The notes beneath the pieces are model-generated. The model had not been told where the DNA came from. It searched no databases and worked only from the letters and a program-made list of their open reading frames with translations. A stretch of DNA of 64,000 nucleotides, taken from Undaria pinnatifida. Lineage: Eukaryota; Sar; Phaeophyceae; Laminariales; Alariaceae. Shown here one piece after another: positions 31,833 through 42,800 of this stretch. The translations under genes and the position numbers were made by a program. The DNA is taken from assembly GCA_012845835.1 (NCBI GenBank), contig JABAKD010000016.1:19883196-19947195 (forward strand). The letters are read 5' to 3'. Numbering within the stretch: the first letter of the stretch is position 1; every line of letters starts with the position of its first letter.

Positions 31833-32485
31833 ATAACTGACGATTTACGGCACCGACCGCATGATGATGAGGCAACCCGAGGTGCTGGTTGGTGTTGAAT
31901 CACATACATGTATGTGCTCAAAACATGCGACGCGGGAAAGCTGTGAGGCAAGCGTGGGGTCATCACGATACTCGGATTGCCTCAAGCTTCTCCTGAATTA
32001 GACGCTTTTTAATTGGATCACGCTCGTCGGCATTTGGTCTGTATACTATTATCAAGATATAATTAAGTCCCAAGGGGATTAAATTGGTTTTCTGTTTTGT
32101 CTTATCGTGGACGCTCGTAAACCGGGTACCCCATCTTAAACCATTATGGAGACCTCAGATGGGAAAAAAATGACGATCACTTGCACATAGCTGACGATTA
32201 TTGATAGGACCAGCCACACTATGTGAAGCAGCGCCAACCGTCAAGTCCGGAGATGATGTTTTCTATGCCAGACGGCAATGCACGGACGGGGGGCTGCACG
32301 ACACGCGTGTGTGTGCATGATGAGCATGGGTTTTCGTGGGTGCACGATTTTTTCCGAATCTAAAAGGACCAGTCAGCTGCCTTGTTGTGTTTTGTTCCGA
32401 CCGGATGATACGTAGTGGATGCTCAGCTATTAATGCAAGGAGAGCTTTGCAATCTGCCCGTGATATATCGGTCGTGCGTACTCGT

Positions 32486-32640
32486 GAAGGATTGACGCTA
32501 GGAGACCGCGATGTGACTGGCCCCTTGACTGACCGCCCCCCACACTCATAGTGACACGTTAACAAAGACGCGCTAGGAGGCCGCGATTTGACTGACTCCT
32601 TGACTGACCGTCTCCCCATACTACTAATAGTGGCATGCTA
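32486..32640 (+). repeat. Two-copy tandem repeat of about 77 bp
   Basis: Two units sharing CGCTAGGAGxCCGCGAT, TGACTG, CCTTGACTGACCG and CAxACTxxTAGTG. Confidence 0.65.
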
Positions 32641-34889
32641 TACTTGTGGGTGCACCTCAAAAGGAGCTAACAACTACATTTGCTTTTTTGGAGCCAAACA
32701 TATTGTTGATCGAACTACCTACAAGGGTGCAATCCTACACGCGAGCGCAATCCTATGCGGAAGCGTTTTGCGTGCAATCTCGGCTTTTTTCGCGGAACGA
32801 CCTCTACAAATGGTCACTTTGGTGCCTCAAGCTGGCCCAGGCCTCGCCCCCCCCCCCTCATTCATGAATGTCATGCCGTTGCCCAGTTATTCGTAAACCT
32901 TGGAAGGTGGCGGCTGACGGACGCGTGCCAAGCACCTACTTATTCTGCCTAGGGCTCCTCATTCGATGAACTCCATAGCTCATCCGACAGCCGCCGTTTG
33001 AGAAACAACCATACGCTATTGCTATACAACGGCAGCTTGCGCTGCCGGGGTTGTAACGAAGACCACTGATAGGGACAGCTTACGCTATACCTACAATGGG
33101 ACCCGAAGGGTGCGCCAGCTAGCGTTGGGCTGCGAAAGCAACTGAGTTAAATCGACATACGACGCGTATGAAAATACGTGGAAGTGTGGTGAGCTAAAGC
33201 TATATTTTTCCCCATCCGCCGGAGGATAAAAAAAAAAAAAAAGCTATTCATACCTACCCGATGCACAATACCACGAGCGAGACATCCAACGGATGGCATA
33301 TTCAAATACGCATCGGACCCAAAGCTATACATGGGCAGCCAGCCCCTCAGATGAAGTTGAAAGCTCGGTCCTCGAGAAAGGTTTAGGCTCAAAAGTGAGA
33401 CTCTAACCACCGTACGAGCACCGCAGCTCGACAACAGTCGATTTTTTCTTTGTTCTCTTTGGCGCTTCCCCCTCGGATGCATAGTCAATGATCAAATGAC
33501 CAAGGCAAGCAACAAATGAGTATTCCTCCCCCCCCTCCCCCGGATGCGCACCGCACCGACGCCGCGCTCCCTTGCCCGTGGCATATCTGGCCATCACAAA
33601 CAGAGGTGGGCAGTTACCCCCCCTGCGCTGAATCTAGCACCACAACATGTGAAACGCGGCGGGTACCGCACCGGCGGTTCTTCAGGGAGCGCCACGACAC
33701 TGCTGGCAGACCCAAGCAGAGCGGGTGCCCCCACCTCAATCGCAACCACTACCGCACCCGCGGTGCTTTACCGTTTGACGAGAACTCCTTGTCGTCTACG
33801 CAAATTTTCTCGCCAAGCATGATTCACAATCCTTCCTGCGGGAGGAAGCCGAAGGCTGCGATTCGACCATGAGGCTCGATTGCAGCGGCGGCGGCGGTAG
33901 CGGTAGTTTTCTCCCCCGACCAACTGTCTCAATGCTGCCGCTTTGGCCTGTGCCTCATGTTCGCACGTACGCGGGGGCAGGAAAACTGACCCCTGCCTCT
34001 CGCCAATCTTCTGTACCAATCATCGGTAAAGAAGGCTATGGTGGCGGTGGCAAGCGATTCGAAGAACCACCCCTGGTGGGCGACACGCGGCATGTAGCAG
34101 AAGAGTCCCCACCCCTGATAGCTTCTCATAATGTGGTAGGAGCTGCCACCGCCGACACCGCCGCCGCCGCTGCCACCGTCGGTTCTGCAAAAGTTCGCTG
34201 CATGTGCGGAGAGGCGATACTTGGCGTTAGCCCCTTGGTTGACGGCTCTTCCCAGGGCAGGAGCCGCCGCCGCCACCTCCGCTGTATGCTCCGCGGCAGG
34301 TTGCAGCTGCGCTGACAGGCGAGCCTAAGAATACCACCGCAATTAGTCGAGGTGAAGCAAGTGAAATGCTAGCGTACCGGGTACAACAACACGACAATAC
34401 AAGCCAGGCGATAAACATAAGAAATTAAAGAACTAAAAAAATGTTTGGTAATAACGACAGGGGTGAAGAATGTGGTGCAACAAGATCATAAGAGGCTGCA
34501 AGAAGAACAGCATACGTGCTGAAGAGAAAAAGATAACTGTTGCGCGGACGAAACAGCACGAAGAAGAAGAGGAAGAAGACACCGGCGTAAGGCCGGCGCG
34601 CAGAGAAAGCAAGGGGAGAAAGAGAGAAACAAGGGCAACAAAGAAAGAGAACGAAACCAGAAAGGCAAAAGGTGTCATTGCTGCCGCTTTTACGCTCCCT
34701 CCATTGAACCCAACGAAAGCACAATGGGTAAAAACTACCCCTCACTGCTGTCGGGTTCACGGCTATGCTACTAGTAGTATTAATAGTATCAATAGTAGCA
34801 CACGTCACACTTATTAGTCGAACCGGCACCTTGCCACACGATCTACCATTCGTTTCTACATTCATCGACAGCTGTATCAGTACTCCCCA

Positions 34890-35445
34890 CCCCCCCGGTT
34901 TCCCATTGTCGCTGCTATTGGCGTCCACTGCTGCGTGGCATAGCCAGCTCTTCTCCGCCTCACCCCTGTGCCATCTCGTCATGAAGTGGTCCGCCGCGTC
35001 GACGACCACAGGCACCACTTACCATTCCTCTAGTAGTCCGTCCTCGGTCATAGCACCATCTCTACTCCGAACGGCAAAGGGGAGCTTTCCGTGGATCGCT
35101 CGGTGGCTTGGAATACCTTGATGTCGTCTGATAGACATTGAGCCCAGTTTTTTCTGGTCGGCCTAGCCCCGGATTCTCCCCGCCAGCCATCGTCCCGAAC
35201 ATCACTCGATGGGTCAGCCGCTCATCGGTCATTCGTTGCACGGCTCCCGCAAGGAGGAGGCGGTCACAATGGCGGTCATCATTTTCACAAGGCCTTGCGC
35301 CGACGTCTGGCCAGAATACCTGCATCTTCGGCGTACAACATAATTCACCGGACTGACCTTCGTACACATGCAACAAATCGGCACCCCCCCCCCTTGATTC
35401 CCTAAGTAGTGTACCATGTGTTTAGTGTACAATGTGCTCCGGGTC
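34890..35445 (-). pseudogene. Relic of the LINE family (3' part of ORF)
   Basis: On the minus strand it carries, in separate frames, pieces matching the LINE at 10206-13937: a catalytic box now reading MLYAEDAGI (about 35330), ALxKMMTAIVT, then directly LLLAGAV and RVMFGTMAGGENPG (about 35160-35250), and DAADHFMTRWH (about 34975) for EAAERFMGRWH. The stretch between the catalytic box and AGAL is missing (about 170 codons), and there are several frame changes. Old, dead copy of the same family. Confidence 0.8.
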
Positions 35446-37163
35446 GGGATAATATTTGCCAAACATTAACCTGATCAAATAGCGCCGTTTATTGGATGCT
35501 CAACTGTCAACTTTGCCAGCATGATAGCCTGATCCCATACCTGCAGTAGGCAGGCTGTAGCTTGGTAAAGTTCGTAACACTACCACGAATGAAGTCGGTG
35601 TTGCGAGCTTGAGCTCCTGAAGGGTTTTATCCTATATAGATTGTCGTGCAGTAACGCCTACTATTATCAAGCTTGTGTATTCACAATTCGACGAGAGAGT
35701 CAACGGGGGAAGGAAATGCTGAACGCTTCTCGCGATGAAAATGAAGGCATGCACCATACGTACGTAGCTGGGGTGCCTCCTCCTGTCTGACCCCGGATCT
35801 GAGTTATTATTATGTTATTATGTTATTATGAGATGAGAGAGAATTGGACAAAAAGTGGAAAGACTGTTCCATTAGTCTAGAGGGATGGGCAAAAGGGGAA
35901 AAGCTATGAATCGAAAAATATACCAGCATATTCTAGCTTAGTTTCCACATGTCGCCGGAACAGCGAAAGCGCGAGTTGGCAAGCATCGACGACAATTGAC
36001 CAACAGGGGGGGTGCTGAACCTGTGCGCGGTAACAGCCAAACCATGTGTGTATGTGCCGTCCAGCGAGAATAGAAGACGCCTAGGGTACGATGTCTTGTC
36101 CGCAATGCCGTTGAGTGTACATGTTCCTATGAATTGAGCTGGACAAAAGCAAAAAGAAAGTAGAAATGACGAAAACAATGAGGAAAAAATGACAAAAAAT
36201 GGATGTATGCCATGCACTTTCAGCACCGTCTAAAATTTTAGTAGGATCTTTGGATCTTTCCGTTGCTGTTTTTTCGACCAAACGGGTAAGAAAGGGGTAA
36301 CTTTCGGGCTGCTTCGTTTTACCTTTCACTTCTGCCACTGCACGCAGGATCAAAAAATGATACCAGATACAGTACACCATCGACTACAGCCCGCAACAGA
36401 ACGTCGCAACCAATCACAACACAGCTGTCCGGTGGGCACTGCCGTCGTCTCACCCACCCCTACCCACAGTAGTAGGAGATTGCTGCCGTTGCTATTCTTC
36501 ACACCGGCCTAGCTAGCTAGGTGGCTGCTATCCGCCATCTCAACCTAGGCGGCTGGCAGCCGTCGGCGTCTCAACCTGGGGGGTGCCGGAAGCGAGGCTG
36601 CTGCTGTCAGGTATGCATACCAATTCTCGTCTGCACACCAAGATGACACGATGGAGCGTCGGCGCGTCGAACCACGAATGAAGAACATACTGGGGTCGCG
36701 AAGCCAACAACGCAGATAGATCCCGAAGATAGACTAGCTACGAAACATCCTGCTCCAAGGCCCCCTTGCCCTTGGCGCAGAGCGGCTTCGTAGATTGCAT
36801 TGCCCCTCGCACTCCCCTCGTCTCGCGTTGCCTCTCAGCCTTATGGTGGCGGTTGAGATTCTTGGATTTGGTCAAATATCCTCTCAGCCTGGCGATATGA
36901 TACCTGGTATGTTATGCCATTCAATACACGCGTAAACACATGTGTGCAGGTAGGTGCAGCTGCAGGCAGAGCCCATGGATTCTTATTTTTTTTCCGATAG
37001 CACTCAACAGTCAAAATGCAGTCACCACTACATCAAGGGATGAGCGATCTGCCATCGACATGGTGCTCGTTTGGTCTTTTTCACACTCTGCATCGTGTCC
37101 TACCTGCTCTGTTTACCACCTCTTCTGTTTGTTGTGCCAGGATCCACCACTCACCGAGGAAGC
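35446..37163. other. Intergenic, no gene supported
   Basis: Apart from the truncated SINE copy near 35950, nothing recognised. A TTATTATG microsatellite lies at about 35803-35830. Confidence 0.45.
35950..36060 (+). mobile_element. SINE-like repeat, truncated copy 3
   Basis: Only part of the body is present: CAGCGAAAGCGCGAGTTGGC, AAGCATCGACGA and GTGCTGAACCTGTGCGCGGT. More diverged than copies 1 and 2. Confidence 0.45.
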
Positions 37164-38006
37164 ATGAGATCTTCTCTGGCGATGAAGACAATCTTCTTTG
37201 TGCCATGCTTGTCGGTGCTCCCATATACGCCCACCGCGTCTGCAATCAGACTTGCGGGTTTGACCTCGGGCATCAGCGCCCGCTTTCGTACGGGGCCCTC
37301 GCCGACGCCTACCTCGGAGGATCCGGCTGAGGTAAGAAGCTTGCTTTGGCTGTTCAATCAAAGTCCCATAAGTAGCGTAAACAGCAACGTGCGTTTACTG
37401 GGCTGTGGTACGAGTACATAATCCGACTTTGAAAAAAGTCGTCGGCAGTGGCGAGTACCGTGCTAGATATAATTATAGGAACCGTTTGAACATAATTATG
37501 AAATTAAAACGTTCCTTATATTTAATCCCGGAGTGCCACACAGACGCGATACGTCGTATCATAGCGAGGTACTGCACCATGGGTGAAAATTGTTGTCGTA
37601 TTGTGTAAGAATACCGCTGGCCCCTATCTGCACAGCAAAACGGCAGACATCTCATCCTACAATATATGCCTGTGTTCGGTCGGATAGCACTTGCATGGTG
37701 GGGTGCCCTGTGTTTCGAGTTCTGAACGAGATCTACCGCTGTAACAAAACCTAAGTTGCAGAAATCAGCCCTATGTACTGTTGTTAGTGTGCGGTACTGT
37801 GTAATCCACACAAACGCGCCGCGCTAAATAACAGGTGCAATTTTTTGTGACATTTTTCCTCTTGGTTGGTTCTCTTTTTCAATATTTTTGTTCGCGGGTT
37901 GCAACAAAACCTACAGGTCCCCACCAAAAAATGTCTTTTCAGAAAAAAAATGCCATGTATGTGCCTCTTTCAGGAGATGCTTACCCATGCTTCCGATCCT
38001 AAATAA
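37164..38006 (+). CDS. Candidate small secreted protein, two exons
   Basis: Not a recognised gene. Exon 37164-37331 would encode MRSSLAMKTIFFVPCLSVLP, with a signal-peptide-like basic start, a hydrophobic core and a possible cut after TASA, followed by a short Ser/Thr/Pro-rich part. It ends at GCTGAG|GTAAGA in phase 0. An acceptor CTCTTTCAG| at 37973 would add ten codons (EMLTHASDPK) and a stop at 38004, giving 66 residues. An acceptor-like GTTGTGCCAG just before (37140) hints at an upstream exon or a 5' UTR intron. Equally, it could be the first exon of something else, or chance. Confidence 0.25.
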
Positions 38007-39625
38007 TCTACAGCTCTAGTCTAGAGGAGTGAGCCCCGTTCCCAAACCTCGAGCACAGCTCGAAGGAGCAGATCACAGGATGTGAGATGGAGGCAGGACG
38101 AGGATTCAGTGCTATTAATAGCAGTGCATACTGCTGTGCTTGATGTTTCATGGTTGACAGCCGAGTCGGTTTTGCGTCTGCTAGTTGCTTTATTCGTCCA
38201 CATCAGACACTTCCTGTTAATACCAACAGACGATGCTGGTTTTAACGTTGGCCTGATGAACAAACACATTTGTACTGCTGCCGTCCTCGTACTGTAGCTA
38301 TATCTCTAGACTGCTGCGGCATTATACCTGAGAACACTACGGTAGATAAAATCAAGTAGGAGTCGATGATCTGGGGCGACGTTCGCAGCGTTTGTACATA
38401 GTTCCATTGCACGCAATATCTATGTCTCATCGTTACTCGTGACCACAGAGCACAGAGCTTTGATCTCTACATGTAGACTAGAGTGATGAACACTACTACT
38501 AATAGTAACACCGACTGCCTGTGCTGGGTGTCGGTGCGCGAAACACAACGGTGAACTGTCAAGGAACGCGCCATCATAGGAACGCGCCAACATCGAAGCA
38601 GGCGGCACGCGTTGCTGCAATGTTCATGGTTCGATTCCTTAGCTGCGCGCGCGACGGCAGGGTAGCCCGTTCGGGCCATTACGTTGGCTGAAGAGCTCCT
38701 ACAACGAATAACCGCTTAAAATCGTTGGAACAAACATGATTTCTTTCCGTGTGATGCGCCGCATACCTAGGCCATGGGATTATTGACCAGGTTACGCTTT
38801 CATGATCTTTCAGAGTACGGTTTGGGTTAGGCATTGCAGCAGAGACACCTCAAGCAAGTAACACAAGAAAAAATGAGGTGCGCCCTCATCGAAACACGCA
38901 TAGAGTAGAGACCGAACCCTATACGCCGTATGCTACTCATCTACCTTGGGCGTGTGATATTGCTGTCGTTGCGATATTTCTTTGGAGAGAGAGTGATATC
39001 CCTAAACCTCTTCACGATTCATATAAATCCTCATCACTGAATCGATGCAACATGTCAACCTTCTGCTATTGACGACGGTGCATGCTTGCCCTATCGGTCT
39101 ATCGACGTCCCAGAGAGCACGCTTGGCCGAGCAAGAAAGGGTGAGGGCCGTCAGCGCCCAGTGTTGCGCGGCGTTACACGAATCCGACGGAGTGGGGGAG
39201 TGGACGGACGGCGTAATTAAACAGAAGTGGCCAAAGATCTGGTGAGATGCTCCCTCCCCCAACTAACTGTTCTTCGTACTGCAGTACTGCACCCCTCTCG
39301 TTGTTTGTACTTCGATATTTCTGGTGAATTGTTTAAGTAAATAGTAATGTGAAAAAGGGAGATCATACGTCCAGGACGTCTCGTCCTTCCCACTCGGAGT
39401 TGCCAGTGTTGCATTATACGGCACTTGCTCTGATTATGGGCGCAGGCCGATGGTTTATCCGACGCAAAGCATGCTTCTCCGCGAACACGCAGGACGATCG
39501 CCCTACATGATGCGCCTACACGGTTCATGCTAGTCAATACACAGTATAGTAGGTTATGGTCCTATTTTTTGTGCAAGTCGTAAACGTTTGGCGATGGTCC
39601 TATTTAATATAAAGCCGGAGTGCTC
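38007..39625. other. Intergenic, upstream of the acyltransferase gene
   Basis: Holds a tRNA-like B box (38629), a GGCCATGG repeat copy (38720-38900) and plain sequence. The last 30 bases contain a TATA-like TATTTAATATAAAG, about 15 bases before the ATG, which is closer than usual. Confidence 0.45.
38720..38900 (+). repeat. GGCCATGG dispersed repeat, copy D
   Basis: GCATACCTAGGCCATGGGAT and TATTGACCAGG, with a GAGGTGCGCCCTC end near 38874-38886. A tRNA-like B box (GGTTCGATTCC, about 38629) lies upstream and might be its head. Confidence 0.45.
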
Positions 39626-39805
39626 ATGAGTACTCAACACTATGCAAGCAAGCTGTGGCCGATGGCCGACAGTAACACGCTGCACCCTACCCTCCTTCGC
39701 CGCTCCGTCTTGCACCTCTCTCCCTGTTCAACGTGCAGCCTGATTGATGGCGCCACGTGCCCAATGTATGACTTCCACGGCTTGGAGCCAGAGCCTAAGG
39801 TCCCG
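39626..39805 (+). CDS. Acyltransferase gene exon 1
   Basis: 60 codons from ATG 39626 to donor GTCCCG|GTACGT, phase 0. The N-terminal region is not conserved in the family, and no membrane segment is seen here. Confidence 0.65.
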
Positions 39806-42800
39806 GTACGTAACACGGCTTACCGCACTTACTTGTGCTTGATAGGACTGATTTTGATTTCAACTTGGCATGAAACATGCTGTCATTCATTCGTTGTGCT
39901 CTTGCAAACTCCGAAACAAACTACTATTAATAGCTCTATAATAGTTGAATCTGAACTTAACTCGAGTTTGCTCCCTGTGCGTCACGCCCGTTCCTGTCAT
40001 GTCAGGCTGGAACGATGATGTGCATCGACAGCAACGGCAACACCGCGACGAGAAGCATCACCGCTCACACAGCCAACCACGGCCAGACCACTACCACCGA
40101 CAACTATGGGGCTCCTGTTCCCCCGTGCGAGGTCAGCCCGATCGATCAGCTGCGATACGAGTGGCTCATATTCATTAGCGCGCTTGGCGTGGCTGCCGTC
40201 ATGCAAACGTTCGGCACTCTCTACGCAGCTATGCTTCCCCTACAACATGGAGACGAAGGTCCTATCGATCTCGAGACCCTGACGTACGAGGAACGCGTCA
40301 TGGTGGTGGCAACCTTGTGGCTGGTGAGTGTCCAACCATTTTCAAAATGCCTCGCGATGCTGTGCGGAGCATACTCGCATGGCTGCACCGTCCGTAGGGC
40401 TCCAGCCACTACTTGAGTCCTCGTGCGACACGACAAGCCATGTAGGCCAAATATATTTTGCTGTGCGCGTCTGATCAGGATGCAGGGGTGTTTTCTTTAC
40501 AAGTACTACTCCTTTGGGTTCAGTTAGTGCCTACAATCGCCAAAGCCGAAGCAAGTAGCATGCCTATACTCGTACCTTCTCTCCCGTCGTCGAGCCCATT
40601 TCTTCAGGCCTTGTCTTCTCCGGTGTGTAGCGGTGCTATCCATAAACCATAGTATCAGTACTGTGCATTGTCTACGCCGGCCATGATGGAAACTGGTACG
40701 TTTTCGGTCCAGATCGCCAACAAACGCCGTTTCGGTATGACGTGCCATATACGTTGCTCTACCTGCAAATAATACGGGTGATATGTGCGACTTACCCCAG
40801 GATATACATGATAAACTGATGCATTATTTCCAAAACCGTCACATTTATCCCCTCAAAATAATGTAAAGTTTCCACGCGCAGATTGAGCTGCCCCCAACCG
40901 CCCCACCCCCGCCCCAACCCCCCCCCCCCCAAAAGAAGCTGGTGCATCATGTATTTATTTTTTTCCCAAAACCGTCAGATTTATCCCCTTAAAGGTTTTA
41001 TAGCTTCCACGCACAAATTGCCCGCCCGTCCGTCCCCCCCCCCCTCAGCCCCCCCCCCCCCCCCCCCCCCCCCCTTCCCCCCCGTCCAACCCCGCTCACT
41101 TTTGATCAAAACCAGGCCCCCACGTCCTTCAAAACTCCGCCCCCCCCTCACCGGTTATTCGACTTACAGGATTCACTTGATAAACGGATACATTTCCCTC
41201 CACAGCTGCCAGATTTTTGTTCTCCTCAGAAACGTGTTTTATAGTTTCCGCGCACAGACTGCCTAACATCACCCTGTTGACCCTGATAGCTACACTATAG
41301 TTCCAAGGGGAGTCGCCGACCTATATCCTTAATGAGGACACACAACCCGTAATACGCGCGATCGGAGTATCACACACAGCTTGCAAAGATGAGTTTCGAC
41401 AAAATCTTCGATCTCACAGCTGGAGTGTATTTTCATTTATTAATATATATATACATGTGTCTACCTGTAGATACTACGATTATTGTATGCTGTGGACTAC
41501 GGCATCGAATCAGCGTACAGTATGGAGACAAGAAACACGCCTTGCTCTATCTGTGCTCCATCCCACCAACCAACGTAACCCCTGCAGGCATGCGGTGGTG
41601 CTACAATCATGTTCCTTGTGCTCCAAGCATACCTTGTTCGCTGCATCTGGATTCTGTGGTTTACTTGGTGGTGCTTGGTCCCAGCGGTTTTGCTCATGAC
41701 GTCCACCGCCATCGCCATGAGGTGACTATAGACCTGGACTCAATCGAATTGACTGGCGTTGGATTTAACAGGACTAAACGCAACTTGACTTTAATTAGTT
41801 TGACTTGACATCAAATATTGATGACGTATCTAGGCTTGAAGTGGATAGACGGGGCTTCGACATATTTTCGTTATGATTTCATTCCCTTGGCTGGGCTTGG
41901 ACATAGTTGGCCTGTACTTTGATTTGATTTTGTATGACTTGCATCATGGCACCTCTCATACCGCTCCCAAGCACGCCTCTCCCATGGTGCTGGTTTAATG
42001 CCCTCACACCGAACCACAACAACCTCCTCCTCCCTCGCGACGCTCTCCTCCTGCCCCGAACTTGCCTTTCATGGTTTGCGGAATTGCTGCTGCTGCTGCT
42101 GCTGCAATAGACGCCTTGAGCACAGGATGCCAGACAAAGCCATCCTTGGTCACCGCCTGTTTAGGCTGTGGCGAGAGTACTTCGGGTTCGAAGTTGTACA
42201 CGAAGACTACGACATGTTCATGAAATTGCTTGCGGACAAGGGCCAGCAATATCTCCTCGCCCAGATGCCGCACGCCGTCATGGTGAAAATTTCTGCTGAT
42301 AGCATGTCGTTCGTTGGACCAAACAACACAGAAGAAAAAGTAATTTCTGTTTTAGATCGAATTCTTAGACGGTAGAATCCAAATCTTGTTTTAAGCGTGA
42401 GAATCGCTTCTCGTCCCCGTGCAGGGCTTGCGAGGTGGTCATGTCGAAGAATTCGGGTTGTAGCTGATTTACTATTTCCCCGTACTCATGCTACAGTGTG
42501 CCTGCAAGGCCGCATGCGCTAAACCCACATACGTATGGGAAGTGCGCCGAATTGTCACCGGTTTCGTTACAGGGTAGGGAGGACCACCAGCGTTTCCAAT
42601 TTACCTTTAGGCAATTTAGTTTGTGGATTTGGAGAGCGCTACGGCCGGCATGCACCTGACCTCAAATCTAGCGGCAATTTCAAACCTAACTAACGGCTCA
42701 CCGCGCGGTGTTTGGTTTACTTTGCCACGTTCGTCTCACCAACACATCATCAGCCGTTTGGAGCCATACTAGGAATGTCCGTGGCCGAAACCGCCTTCCC

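Larger units (their letters stand above)
31151..34889. other. Intergenic, no gene supported
   Basis: Contains a B-box-like tRNA relic on the minus strand (about 31318-31345), a GGGTTAAGGAGCCCCGTCATT-like word twice (31412, 31499), and a GC-rich island (33516-34315) open in several frames on both strands. The island has coding-like composition, but no frame shows a domain or matching splice sites. Confidence 0.45.

Noticed and set aside
33516-34315. GC-rich overlapping frames on both strands, one with an Ala-rich, LPEE-containing minus-strand stretch that recalls the kinase tail
   Set aside because: The resemblance is short and mostly compositional; no conserved kinase end and no ordered motifs.
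34425-35018. 197-residue minus-strand frame
   Set aside because: Its first part matches the C-terminal end of the LINE ORF, so it is part of the dead LINE copy; the hydrophobic rest lies in T-rich sequence.
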